From Kalymmatonema hyalinum WJT4-NPBG1 (GTDB lineage: Bacteria; Cyanobacteriota; Cyanobacteriia; Cyanobacteriales; Nostocaceae): a stretch of DNA of 64,000 bases. The DNA lies in contig JAHHIB010000023.1 of the NCBI GenBank assembly GCA_019359075.1, positions 1-64,000 of the forward strand, given 5' to 3'. Position numbers and translations under genes: made by a program. Under the pieces are notes generated by a model. It saw nothing but the letters and a program-made list of their open reading frames with translations. It made no database searches and was not told where the DNA came from. This document shows positions 34,734 through 44,220 of this stretch, piece after piece; position 1 is the first letter of the stretch, and every line of letters begins with the position of its first letter.

Positions 34734-37700
34734 AAACAAGAAAGCTAGGAAAAACATTTACCAAAAAAATTGGCAGTGCCGACAACAGCCAAAAGCTCGA
34801 ATCCTCTATTTTGTACCTTTCCCTAGTCACTAAGGGGAGTGCAGGCATTTTACCAGCATTGATAGCAGTCGCTTTACCCTCTTTTGTTGGCACAGAGGCA
34901 AGGTTCTCCAACGCTGCTTTCGCCAGTGCGCCAACGGAAGATCAAGGGCAGACAGTGACATCATTCCAACTAGGGGAAGCAGAGGGACAAGGAGACAAGG
35001 AGCACAAGAAGGACAAGAAGGAATTTACTTTGTTGTCTCCTGCACTCCCCAATTCCTCATCTCCCTCATCATTCTTTTTGTCCCAATCAATTGAAGCTTT
35101 CCCGGCTTCCCCATCTCCCTTATCTCCCTTATCTCCCTCATCTCCCCTTACTTCCCCAACTCCCCCGACTCCCTCCACTTCACAAACCTCTCCAACGGAG
35201 AATAGTGCGCCATCTGTACCTTCACAGCCGGTTACCCAGAACAAAGTCAAAATTGAAATTGCACCTGTAGCCGACCCGCGCGTCCAAGCTGACGGACGCT
35301 CTACGATCGCGCTTTCTGGGCAAATAACCGATGAAAACGGTCAAATCATCCGCGAAGATGTGATGGTGACTTTGACCACGAGTGCAGGGAAATTTGTTGG
35401 AGCAGACCAAGATAAAGACCAAGGTGGTTTTCAGGTGATGGCACGGGGTGGTGAGTTTACCGCCACGCTGCAATCAGACATCAAACCCCAACAAGTCCGC
35501 ATTCGCGCAGCGGTAGACAGTATTAGAAAACAATCTCCAGCGCCCAGACAACTAGAGATTTTGGGAGATGCACCATTTGAGCAACAAACAGAGACTTCTG
35601 TATTCAACAACTTCAAAAAGACCCCAATTGAGGCTTACACCCAAGTAGAATTTACGACTTATCTCCGTCCATCACTGGTAACAGGAGTCGTGAATTTGCG
35701 AATTGGTGCAGGAGGCACTGATTATTGGGGGAGTTTTCGGGATTTTCTTGACCCAGAGAAAATAAAAGATGGCACAACGGTTGATTTCAAAGCTTCCGTA
35801 TTCGCCACCGGTCAAGTAGGAGATTGGTTATTTACAGGAGCGTTTAACAGCTATCGCCCAATTAACCAAGACTGCGAAGGTAGAAACCGCTTATTTGGTG
35901 GTACTCAGTTTTGCGAGCAACCTTATCCCGTCTACGGCGATAGTTCCACTTCTACTGCTACCACTCCCTCTATAGATAGTTTTTACGCTCGCTTTGAGCG
36001 TACACCCTCCATAGTAGGGGCAGAACCAGACTACTTCATGTGGGGGGACTACAACACAGCAGAATTTGCCAGAGGGTCCCAGCTATATACCGCCACTTCT
36101 CGGCAGTTACACGGCTTTAAAGCAAACTACAACTTAGGCAACTTCCAGATCACTGGGATGTATGCCAACAATATTGAGGGCTTCCAACGGGATACTTTTG
36201 TACCTAATGGTACCAGTGGTAACTATTTCCTATCAAAACGTCTCCTGATTCCAGGGAGTGAAACCGTTTATGTGGAAGCAGAAGAAATCAATCGTCCTGG
36301 GACGGTGATTGAGCGTAAACAACTGTTTCGCGGTCCTGATTACGAAATTGACTACGATCGCGGTACACTTCTGTTTCGCCGTTCTATTTTTGCAACGGAA
36401 CTCGACCCGTTTAATCGCTCTTTGGTGAGGCGAGTTGTTGTCACCTATCAAAACGAAGGCGGTGAAGACTCCAGCCTTTATGCTGGAAGATTGCAATACA
36501 ACTTCTCCCAAGCACTGGAAACCAAATCGTTCCTCGGGGCGAGTTACCTACTCGAAGACCAAGGCGCTCAAGATTTCCATCTGTATGGAGCGGATTTCCT
36601 TCTGTCTTTCGGCAATACAGGTAGGATTGTCGGGGAGTTTGCTCGTTCTAACAATGACTTGGTGACTGGTCGGGAAATCAATGGTAATGCTTACCGCCTA
36701 GAGGCTGTTGGTAACTTTGGTGGTTTCCAAGCCTCAGCCTACTACCGCGCAGTTGAGCCAGGCTTCGCCAACAATGCCACCTTTAGTTTTGTCGCCGGAC
36801 AAACGCGCTACGGAGCGTCGGCTCTTGCCAAGGTGACGGACACCACAAGCTTGATAGCAGCTTACGACTACGAAGAAAACTATGGAACCTCTCCGAGTCG
36901 AATTGTAGACTTTTTTGACTTATTCAATCCCCAGCCACAAGCACGTCCTGGTGAAAGCGTCAACAACGAACTCAGAACCTTCAGCGCGGGAATTCTACAA
37001 AAGCTGGGTGCTGCTGATTTGAGTTTGAACTATGTTAACCGTTCTCGTGAAGATCGTGTCAGCGATCGCTTTGATGGCGATGCCGATCAGTTGGTATCCC
37101 GTCTGAAGCTGCCATTAACTCAAACTTTGACCTTCCAAGCTCTAAATGAACTCAATTTGGGCGACTCTGACCCACTGTATCCCAACCGCACAACTTTAGG
37201 GCTGGACTGGAAAGCCTTTCCAGGTGTGACATTACGATTGGCTCATCAGTTTTACGATGACACCAGCTTACTCCGAGGCAACTCGATCACCACCCTGGAT
37301 ACGATTGTTGACCATAAGTTTTCTGAAGATACCGCTCTGACAGGTCGTTATTCTGTGCTATCAGGATACAACGGCTTACAAGGTCAAGGCGCTGTGGGAC
37401 TAAATCACAGGTGGGCGATCGCTCCTGGCTTACGCGTCAACGTCGGTTACGAATACATCTTCAAAAATATCTTCAACGGCACCGCTGCAGGTTCTCAGTA
37501 CGAGCAATACTATGCGATCGGTCAATCAGCCTCCACACTCGGACTGTTTGCCGGTTCTGTTTACAGCCTCGGACTGGAATACACCGATAATCCCAATTTC
37601 CAAGCAAGTACCCGATTTGAATATCGAGACGGAAATGAAGCGAATAACCTCGTCATCTCAGCCGCTGCTGCTGGTAAACTCACCCCCGCCTTAACTGCGT

Positions 37701-38614
37701 TAGTCCGCTTTCAACAAGCGGGTGAGGCAAATGTCTTTCTGCCGACTTCTGCTGGTATCAACGTCTCAGGAGTGAGATTCCAAGAACTTGGAGATACAGC
37801 CAACCTGAGAGTTGGTTTAGCTTACCGTGACCCCAGTAATGATAAGTTCAATGGTTTGCTGAAATACGAATGGCGTCAAAATTATGACTCAATTCCGGAA
37901 ACTCAGCTCACAGGCTCTACGGCAACAGGTCATGTCTTTTCCGCAGAAGCCATTTACGCTCCTAACTGGCGATGGGAATTCTACGGCAAATATGCCCTCC
38001 GCAATGGTGTCACCTTCTTAGATGGCGAGAGATACGACGGTAGTGTCAACTTGGCGCAACTGCGGACAACTTACAGGCTGGGTTATCGCACCGACTTAGC
38101 CGTCGAAGGACGTTGGATTGGTCAAAACTCCAATAGCGACACTGACTACGACGAATTCGGAGTTGCTGTAGAAGGTGGGTATTATTTAACACCAGACTTG
38201 CGGATTGGTTTGGGCTACAGCTTTGGCAGTGTGGATGACCGTGACTTTACTGGCTACCGCTCTGAAGGTGGTTTTTACGTAAATATCAGCTTGAAGTTGA
38301 ATGAGCTTTTGGGCGGTTTTGGATTGCAAAAGCCTGTACCCAAACAGCAACAAGAGTCTGAAATTACACCAATATCTCAGGGAAAACCTGGAAGCCAAAC
38401 ACCTCAGACTAAACTTATCGAGCGTCTCAAACAAACACAAGCGTCATCTGTAACTGAATCACAGACACCTCAAAGCCAACTCATTGAGAGTCTGAAACAG
38501 ACACAAGCGCTAGCGTTTGGGCAAACCAAATCACAAAAATCTAGAATTCTACAGCTAATCAACAGCCTCAGAAAACAGCAGGCTTTTCCCGGTTTCCGAG
38601 GTGGAGAGGAGTGA
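34730..38614 (+). CDS. Large outer-membrane beta-barrel protein with Ig-like domain
   Basis: 1294 residues. The N-terminus is odd: a hydrophobic stretch (about 38-66) that may act as signal peptide, then a ~100-residue Ser/Pro linker encoded by pyrimidine-rich repeats. An Ig-like (Big/invasin-type) domain follows (about 165-275; PRVQADGRSTIALSGQ and VMVTLTTSAGKF). From about 295 to 1215 there are alternating aromatic beta-strands typical of a large outer-membrane barrel, including FRGPDYEIDYDRGTLLFRR, and the strand-end pattern GGFYVNISLKL. The C-terminal ~80 residues carry two copies of a TPQ-(T/S)-x-LIE-x-LKQTQA unit, probably periplasmic. There is no TonB box or plug that I recognise. The start overlaps the upstream stop; the next gene starts 3 bases after this stop. 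Confidence 0.8.
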   Translation: MKTRKLGKTFTKKIGSADNSQKLESSILYLSLVTKGSAGILPALIAVALPSFVGTEARFSNAAFASAPTEDQGQTVTSFQLGEAEGQGDKEHKKDKKEFTLLSPALPNSSSPSSFFLSQSIEAFPASPSPLSPLSPSSPLTSPTPPTPSTSQTSPTENSAPSVPSQPVTQNKVKIEIAPVADPRVQADGRSTIALSGQITDENGQIIREDVMVTLTTSAGKFVGADQDKDQGGFQVMARGGEFTATLQSDIKPQQVRIRAAVDSIRKQSPAPRQLEILGDAPFEQQTETSVFNNFKKTPIEAYTQVEFTTYLRPSLVTGVVNLRIGAGGTDYWGSFRDFLDPEKIKDGTTVDFKASVFATGQVGDWLFTGAFNSYRPINQDCEGRNRLFGGTQFCEQPYPVYGDSSTSTATTPSIDSFYARFERTPSIVGAEPDYFMWGDYNTAEFARGSQLYTATSRQLHGFKANYNLGNFQITGMYANNIEGFQRDTFVPNGTSGNYFLSKRLLIPGSETVYVEAEEINRPGTVIERKQLFRGPDYEIDYDRGTLLFRRSIFATELDPFNRSLVRRVVVTYQNEGGEDSSLYAGRLQYNFSQALETKSFLGASYLLEDQGAQDFHLYGADFLLSFGNTGRIVGEFARSNNDLVTGREINGNAYRLEAVGNFGGFQASAYYRAVEPGFANNATFSFVAGQTRYGASALAKVTDTTSLIAAYDYEENYGTSPSRIVDFFDLFNPQPQARPGESVNNELRTFSAGILQKLGAADLSLNYVNRSREDRVSDRFDGDADQLVSRLKLPLTQTLTFQALNELNLGDSDPLYPNRTTLGLDWKAFPGVTLRLAHQFYDDTSLLRGNSITTLDTIVDHKFSEDTALTGRYSVLSGYNGLQGQGAVGLNHRWAIAPGLRVNVGYEYIFKNIFNGTAAGSQYEQYYAIGQSASTLGLFAGSVYSLGLEYTDNPNFQASTRFEYRDGNEANNLVISAAAAGKLTPALTALVRFQQAGEANVFLPTSAGINVSGVRFQELGDTANLRVGLAYRDPSNDKFNGLLKYEWRQNYDSIPETQLTGSTATGHVFSAEAIYAPNWRWEFYGKYALRNGVTFLDGERYDGSVNLAQLRTTYRLGYRTDLAVEGRWIGQNSNSDTDYDEFGVAVEGGYYLTPDLRIGLGYSFGSVDDRDFTGYRSEGGFYVNISLKLNELLGGFGLQKPVPKQQQESEITPISQGKPGSQTPQTKLIERLKQTQASSVTESQTPQSQLIESLKQTQALAFGQTKSQKSRILQLINSLRKQQAFPGFRGGEE

Positions 38615-38617
38615 GTC

Positions 38618-40948
38618 ATGTCCATGAAAGTTCATTGGCTACCCAATTTCCAGGGTGCTTTTAACAAAAGGAAGAACAAAAGAAAAATTAAGGGGGAAAT
38701 TTTTTATTTACTTCCTGTTACCTTTTACCTTCTACCTTCAGATGTTGCATTCAGTCAGACGCCCAAATTGGGGAATGGGGGAGGGGGAATGGGGAATGTT
38801 TCACAACAACTACCCCCTTCATCTCCTTCATCTAGCTTATCTGGCTCATTGTTCCGGGTTGTGGTTAACAGCAATCAAGATGGTGATGTCAAAGCGGATG
38901 AGCAACTGACTTTGCGGGAAGCAATTGAGGTTGTCAATGGTACGCTCCCAGTTGAGCGACTTAGCAGTGCAGAAAAAGCGCAGATCCAACCAACGACTGG
39001 GGGGAGTCGCATTGAGTTTAATCTCCCTGCGGGTGCGACGGCTATCCAGTTACAGAGACAACTGCCAGATTTGGCATCTCAAGGATTAGTCATAGATGGT
39101 TCGACTCAGCCTGGATACGATGCTTCAACTTCAGCAACTGCTGAAATTGCCATCCCCGTTCCGGTGGTGGCGATCGCCCCCGCACCAAACACAGAAATCT
39201 TTCGCGGTTTGACTGTCGTCGCAGATGGCGTCACCATTCGCGGCTTAAACCTTTACGGTTTCAATGCTAGCCCGATCAAGCAGCAACTCGGAAACCTGCT
39301 GATTTACGATGGCGTTCCTAAGCCAGTGACGCTGACGACACCGCCTGGGGATATTGTGATTTCCCATCGTTTCCCACCTCCCAATACCAAGAGACAGCAG
39401 CCCCCCAACGATGACTTTCCTTTTTATGACAGGGATGTTCCTCCGAAAAACGTTGTCATTGAAAACAACTGGTTGGGGCTGACGGTTGATGAAAGATTGC
39501 CCGATAACACGTCGGCTTTCGGAGTTTACGTTTTTAACTCCCAAGGGGCAACAATTCGGCGCAACCGTATCTATTACCACGAAGGCAGCGCGATTATTAC
39601 TTCAGTTCGCGGTGAAAATACGGTAGTTAGCGAAAACATTATTGTTGGAAACGGGCTTGCTGGAATGCCGGATGCCTTACGTATAGAAGGCGTCGTTAAC
39701 AACTCCCAAATTACAGGCAACTTGATTTGTGCCAACGATGGTGCAGGAGTGTATTTATTTAAACCAGAAGGAGATGTACGAATCCAAAATAACCGGATCA
39801 CCTACAACGGCAGGCGTTTGCGTCGAGCAGCAGTTTACTTGATGGGGAGCAACCATCAAGTCTTAGGTAATCAAATTGACAATCAAACTGGACCTGGGGT
39901 TGTCGTGTCGGCTTTTCCCAATACCAAGAGCAATATCATCCAAAACAACGGGTTTGCTGCACTGGAGGGCTTGAGTATTGACCTCAACACCGAACGAGAT
40001 CCAGAAGATGTCAACGACTTTCAGCGGGGAGATGGTCCCAATCCTAAGCGAAATTCCCCTAATCGCCGTCAGGACACGGGCAATGCTGCCATTAACGCTC
40101 CGGAATTCGCCACAAGAACGTTTGTTCCTGCTGGTAACAGCGTGACATTACAAGGAAAAGCCGACCCCGGTTCTGAGGTGACTATTTATCGCCTCACCGA
40201 TTATCAAACAGGAAAACAGGCACTTTATCAACCCGGTTACGGGGCGCTAACGACTCCACTCACAACGGCAAAGGTGGATGAGAAGGGTAATTTTAGCGTG
40301 GCGGTAGAAAATATACAGGTTGGGGATGTCGTCAGTGCGATCGCCACCGACCCCAGATACGGCACATCTGAACCCGCTGTTGGCGCATTTATTGGCACAA
40401 CAGGCACTTCACCGAACTCCGGCCCAGCAGGCAAACCACAGCAGATTTTACCACCGCAGTGTACTTCACGCCCCGCACCACCTGAACCACCAGCACCTCC
40501 GGAACCACCACCAGAAGCGCCAGCCGAACCAATCCGGCTACGGGTACCGCGCAATGTTCACTTTGCTCTAGACAAATCCTTTATTAGTCAGGAAAGTGCA
40601 GCTGTTCTTGATAGGGTAGCAGAAGTCTTGCAGCAATATCCATTCATCGTTATCGAATTACAAGGTCATACAGACCCCCGCGCCAGCGACGCATACAACC
40701 AAGCATTGGGTAGAAGACGGTCATTGTCTGTGAGAAATTATCTATTGCGTAAGGGTATCGCACCAGAACGGATGACCATCCGCTCGTTTGGCGAAAGCCA
40801 GAGGAAAGTTCCAGGGGGTACGGATGTTGTTGATTACGCGCGCGATCGCCGTGTTGAAATCATCTTTAGAGATGTTAGAGGTATTGACCTCATTATTGAA
40901 GAACAAGAAGATGATTTGCAAATCGAGAGGCGACGAGGCAGAAGATAG
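38618..40948 (+). CDS. Beta-helix protein with C-terminal OmpA domain
   Basis: 776 residues. The signal-peptide core (FYLLPVTFYLLPSDVAFS, about 30-47) is followed by a low-complexity linker, a right-handed parallel beta-helix (about 85-455; GVTIRGLNLYGFNAS, NVVIENNWLGL, GATIRRNRIYYHEGSAI), an Ig/carboxypeptidase-regulatory-like segment (about 500-590), a PPEPPAPPEPPPEAP linker (about 620-640) and an OmpA domain (about 645-755) with LQGHTDPRASDAYNQALGRRR, whose Asp and Arg would hold meso-diaminopimelate of peptidoglycan. It should therefore sit in the periplasm or outer membrane, tethered to the wall. ATG 38618 has GGAGAGGAG upstream and comes 3 bases after the barrel gene. Confidence 0.83.
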   Translation: MSMKVHWLPNFQGAFNKRKNKRKIKGEIFYLLPVTFYLLPSDVAFSQTPKLGNGGGGMGNVSQQLPPSSPSSSLSGSLFRVVVNSNQDGDVKADEQLTLREAIEVVNGTLPVERLSSAEKAQIQPTTGGSRIEFNLPAGATAIQLQRQLPDLASQGLVIDGSTQPGYDASTSATAEIAIPVPVVAIAPAPNTEIFRGLTVVADGVTIRGLNLYGFNASPIKQQLGNLLIYDGVPKPVTLTTPPGDIVISHRFPPPNTKRQQPPNDDFPFYDRDVPPKNVVIENNWLGLTVDERLPDNTSAFGVYVFNSQGATIRRNRIYYHEGSAIITSVRGENTVVSENIIVGNGLAGMPDALRIEGVVNNSQITGNLICANDGAGVYLFKPEGDVRIQNNRITYNGRRLRRAAVYLMGSNHQVLGNQIDNQTGPGVVVSAFPNTKSNIIQNNGFAALEGLSIDLNTERDPEDVNDFQRGDGPNPKRNSPNRRQDTGNAAINAPEFATRTFVPAGNSVTLQGKADPGSEVTIYRLTDYQTGKQALYQPGYGALTTPLTTAKVDEKGNFSVAVENIQVGDVVSAIATDPRYGTSEPAVGAFIGTTGTSPNSGPAGKPQQILPPQCTSRPAPPEPPAPPEPPPEAPAEPIRLRVPRNVHFALDKSFISQESAAVLDRVAEVLQQYPFIVIELQGHTDPRASDAYNQALGRRRSLSVRNYLLRKGIAPERMTIRSFGESQRKVPGGTDVVDYARDRRVEIIFRDVRGIDLIIEEQEDDLQIERRRGRR

Positions 40949-41007
40949 TCCAATCTATAGCCCAAACTCCGTAGTTCACAGTCCACACGTCCATAGTCTA
41001 GAAGCTC

Positions 41008-44000
41008 ATGAAAGCTTTATTTCAGCACCTAAAAGCGATCGCCCCTTCTTCCCCTTGGCTTTCGCGCAGAGTCTTTGAAGTAGATAGCCTGTCGGCAGGA
41101 CATAGGAAATTTGCTGTGACGTCTGTATTAAATAAAACCAATAAAAAACCGCTGCGTCTTCTCACTTTCAAGGGTACGCTTGCTACTCTGCTTTTCGCCT
41201 TGCCGCAAATCCCAATAGTAGGGAATTTTTCAGGTGGGAAGGCGTTGGCGCAGACAACACCAGGGAGCTGTCCAGCTGGTACGACACCCAGAACCCTAGC
41301 GTGGAATCCAACCAATAACCGTGCAGGAATTGAAAGTCAAACTTTAAGCGTTAACGGAATCAGCGCTACCCTCAGCTTTACTGAAAGCCTTCCTGGTCAA
41401 GTTATCGACCCAAGTGAAACATTCATTTCCCCAGAAATTTACGGTGGCATTGCTGGACCAAATGTAAGGTTCAATATCGGTCTTGATAGCCAAGATCCAA
41501 ACTCGCCTTTTGATGGACCAGCGCCAGTCGGTAGTACTGCGACGCTCATCATTAACTTTTCACAACCAGTCACCCTGGCATCCCCCCTCACCTTGTTAGA
41601 TGTTGACCGAGCTGGGGCACGCGATACTATAAATAATATTCCGTATCTTTACCAAGATAGAGTTACAGTGACAGCTGCCAATGGTAATACACCCGTTGGC
41701 GTGACGCTGGCTCCCGTCACCCAGCCTACGTATGTTAGAGTGACTGGCAACGTTGCAGAAGGCATCAACGAGAATGCTTTCCCTAACCAAAACTTTGGTA
41801 ACGTTACAGCTACGCCATCTGGTGCGGTGACTCGAATCCAGGTTGCCTACCAGCCAGGAACAGAATTCGGTTTGCCTCTACAAGATGAAACCATTGGTCT
41901 TGCCCAGATACAAATCTGTGTGGCAACGGGAACAGGCACAATTGGCGATACAGTCTACAATGACACCAACGGCAACGGCGTCCAAGACGCAGGAGAACCT
42001 GGAATCAGTGGTCGTACCATCACCGTGACAGGTGCAGGACCGGACGGTCAATTTGGCACAGCTGACGACATTACCAGCACCGCCACCACCGATAACAACG
42101 GCAGATACAGCATCCCCAATCTACCTGCCGGAAACTACAGAGCGACCGTCACGAACCCACCAGATGGCTTGTTCCCCAGCCAAACTCCGCCTGCTACCAT
42201 CACCTTAGGCGCAGGCCAGAATATCGACACCGTTGATTTTGGCTTCGCGCAGCCCGGTACAATTGGCGATACAGTCTACAATGACACCAACGGCAACGGC
42301 GTCCAAGACGCAGGAGAACCTGGAATCAGTGGTCGTACCATCACCGTGACAGGTGCAGGACCGGACGGTCAATTTGGCACAGCTGACGACATTACCAGCA
42401 CCGCCACCACCGATAACAACGGCAGATACAGCATCCCCAATCTACCTGCCGGAAACTACAGAGCGACCGTCACGAACCCACCAGATGGCTTGTTCCCCAG
42501 CCAAACTCCGCCTGCTACCATCACCTTAGGCGCAGGCCAGAATATCGACACCGTTGATTTTGGCTTCGCGCAGCCCGGTACAATTGGCGATACAGTCTAC
42601 AACGACACTAACGGCAACGGCGTTCAAGACGCAGGAGAACCCGGAATCAGTGGTCGTACCATCACCGTGACAGGTGCAGGACCGGACGGTCAATTTGGCA
42701 CTGCTGACGACATTACCCGACCTTCGGTGACCACCGATAACAACGGCAGATACAGCATTCCCAATTTGCCCCCTGGAAGCTATAGAGTCAGCGTCACAAA
42801 CCCACCCGATGGCTTGTCTCCCAGCCAAACTCCACCCACGACCATTACGCTAGCAGCCGGTCAAAATTTGAACACGGCTGATTTTGGCTTCACGCAGCAG
42901 CAACTCGGCTCGATTGGGGATACTGTTTACAACGACACCAACGGCAACGGCGTTCAAGACGCAGGAGAACCCGGAATCAGTGGTCGTACCATCACCGTGA
43001 CAGGTGCAGGACCGGACGGTCAATTTGGCACAGCTGACGACATTAGCCGACCTTCGGTGACCACTGATAACAACGGCAGATACAGCATTCCCAATTTGCC
43101 CCCTGGAAGCTACAGAGTCAGCGTCACGAACCCACCCAATGGCTTGTCCCCCAGCCAAACTCCACCCACGACCATTACCCTAGCAGCCGGTCAAAATTTG
43201 AACACGGCTGATTTTGGTTTCACACAGCAGCAACTCGGGACAATTGGCAATACCGTTTTCAACGACAGAAATAGCAACAACGTTCAAGACACAGGGGAAA
43301 GCGGAATTCCTAACATCACCGTTACTTTGACGGGCGCAGGGCCAGATGGCAACTTTGGCACTCCCGATGACATTACCCGACCTCCGGTGACCACCGATAA
43401 CAACGGCACATACAGCTTCCCCAATTTGCCCCCAGGCACCTACAGAGTCGCCGTCACCAACCCTCCGGCTAACTTCACTCCCACCCTGACTCAGCCCAAT
43501 CCCATTACCCTAGCAGGTGGTCAGAATATCAATACGGCTAACTTCGGTTTCAATGTTCCTGGTTTAGGCGCAGGCGAGACGAATTTGCTGTTGGTGAAGC
43601 GAATTACCAACGTGTTGAGAAGTGGTCAGCCCATCCCAGGCGCTAACTTCACCACCTTTGATGACGGTCCTGGGAATGATGACAATCAAATCAACCAGTC
43701 ACAGCCTGTTCGTGGTGTTCGCGATCTACAGACAGCTGTGCAAAGCGGCGATGAAGTGGAGTACACAATCTATTTCCTTGCCCAAGGAGTGAACAATGTC
43801 AGGTTCTGCGACTTAATTCCAGATGGTACAAGTTATAGCAACAACGGTATTTCCGTGTCTGGGGCTGGTAACGGTGCAGATCAAGGAACATTTTTATCAC
43901 CTTTGGCACCTTTGCCTGCAGGTAATACCTGCCAAAGTCAAACAAATAATAAAGGGGCGGTGATTGTCAACTTGGGCACTTTTAGTACGAACAGCGGAAA

Positions 44001-44037
44001 CCCCGCTTTTGTTCGCTTCCGTGTGAGAGTCGATTAA
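41008..44037 (+). CDS. Secreted protein with five SdrD-B repeats
   Basis: 1009 residues from ATG 41008, or 973 from GTG 41116, which would place a clean signal peptide (RLLTFKGTLATLLFALPQIP...ALAQ) at the N-terminus. A beta-rich N-terminal domain (about 85-310) precedes five ~107-110-residue SdrD-B/Cna-B-like repeats (about 312-850), each with IGDTVYNDTNGNGVQDAGEPG, an EF-hand-like Ca2+ loop, and GPDGQFGTADD. The C-terminal ~150 residues (NLLLVKRITNVL..., VEYTIYFLAQGVNNVRFCDLIPDG) are DUF11-like. There is no LPXTG motif or OmpA domain, so anchoring is unknown. It follows the OmpA gene by 59 bases on the same strand. Confidence 0.82.
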   Translation: MKALFQHLKAIAPSSPWLSRRVFEVDSLSAGHRKFAVTSVLNKTNKKPLRLLTFKGTLATLLFALPQIPIVGNFSGGKALAQTTPGSCPAGTTPRTLAWNPTNNRAGIESQTLSVNGISATLSFTESLPGQVIDPSETFISPEIYGGIAGPNVRFNIGLDSQDPNSPFDGPAPVGSTATLIINFSQPVTLASPLTLLDVDRAGARDTINNIPYLYQDRVTVTAANGNTPVGVTLAPVTQPTYVRVTGNVAEGINENAFPNQNFGNVTATPSGAVTRIQVAYQPGTEFGLPLQDETIGLAQIQICVATGTGTIGDTVYNDTNGNGVQDAGEPGISGRTITVTGAGPDGQFGTADDITSTATTDNNGRYSIPNLPAGNYRATVTNPPDGLFPSQTPPATITLGAGQNIDTVDFGFAQPGTIGDTVYNDTNGNGVQDAGEPGISGRTITVTGAGPDGQFGTADDITSTATTDNNGRYSIPNLPAGNYRATVTNPPDGLFPSQTPPATITLGAGQNIDTVDFGFAQPGTIGDTVYNDTNGNGVQDAGEPGISGRTITVTGAGPDGQFGTADDITRPSVTTDNNGRYSIPNLPPGSYRVSVTNPPDGLSPSQTPPTTITLAAGQNLNTADFGFTQQQLGSIGDTVYNDTNGNGVQDAGEPGISGRTITVTGAGPDGQFGTADDISRPSVTTDNNGRYSIPNLPPGSYRVSVTNPPNGLSPSQTPPTTITLAAGQNLNTADFGFTQQQLGTIGNTVFNDRNSNNVQDTGESGIPNITVTLTGAGPDGNFGTPDDITRPPVTTDNNGTYSFPNLPPGTYRVAVTNPPANFTPTLTQPNPITLAGGQNINTANFGFNVPGLGAGETNLLLVKRITNVLRSGQPIPGANFTTFDDGPGNDDNQINQSQPVRGVRDLQTAVQSGDEVEYTIYFLAQGVNNVRFCDLIPDGTSYSNNGISVSGAGNGADQGTFLSPLAPLPAGNTCQSQTNNKGAVIVNLGTFSTNSGNPAFVRFRVRVD
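41941..43560 (+). repeat. Five tandem SdrD-B coding repeats, the first two apparently identical
   Basis: Unit starts are 41941, 42262, 42583, 42913 and 43243, giving lengths of 321, 321, 330, 330 and about 318 bases. By eye units 1 and 2 are identical over 321 bases; units 3 and 4 are nearly identical to each other; unit 5 is diverged. The lengths are multiples of 3, so copy-number change keeps the frame. Confidence 0.9.
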
Positions 44038-44220
44038 AGCGTTTTGTTTGTTGCGGAGGTGGGGAGATATTTCGCTATCACCCCATCAGCCTCCACGAGT
44101 CACTTAACTTGGTATAAAAGTTTTCAGATGTTCCGCGTACAAAAAAATTGAAAGTCAATTAGGTATTATTATTATTTTTGTTTTCGCCAGAATCGTTACG
44201 AACTACTTTATTAAATTGCA

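Noticed and set aside
42526-43158. Two ~100-codon antisense frames in the SdrD-B repeats
   Set aside because: They are mirror images of the same coding repeat and carry no independent features.
41941-43560. Regular tandem repeats that might be read as a CRISPR or satellite array
   Set aside because: Units are 321-330 bases, lie entirely within one reading frame and encode SdrD-B domains.
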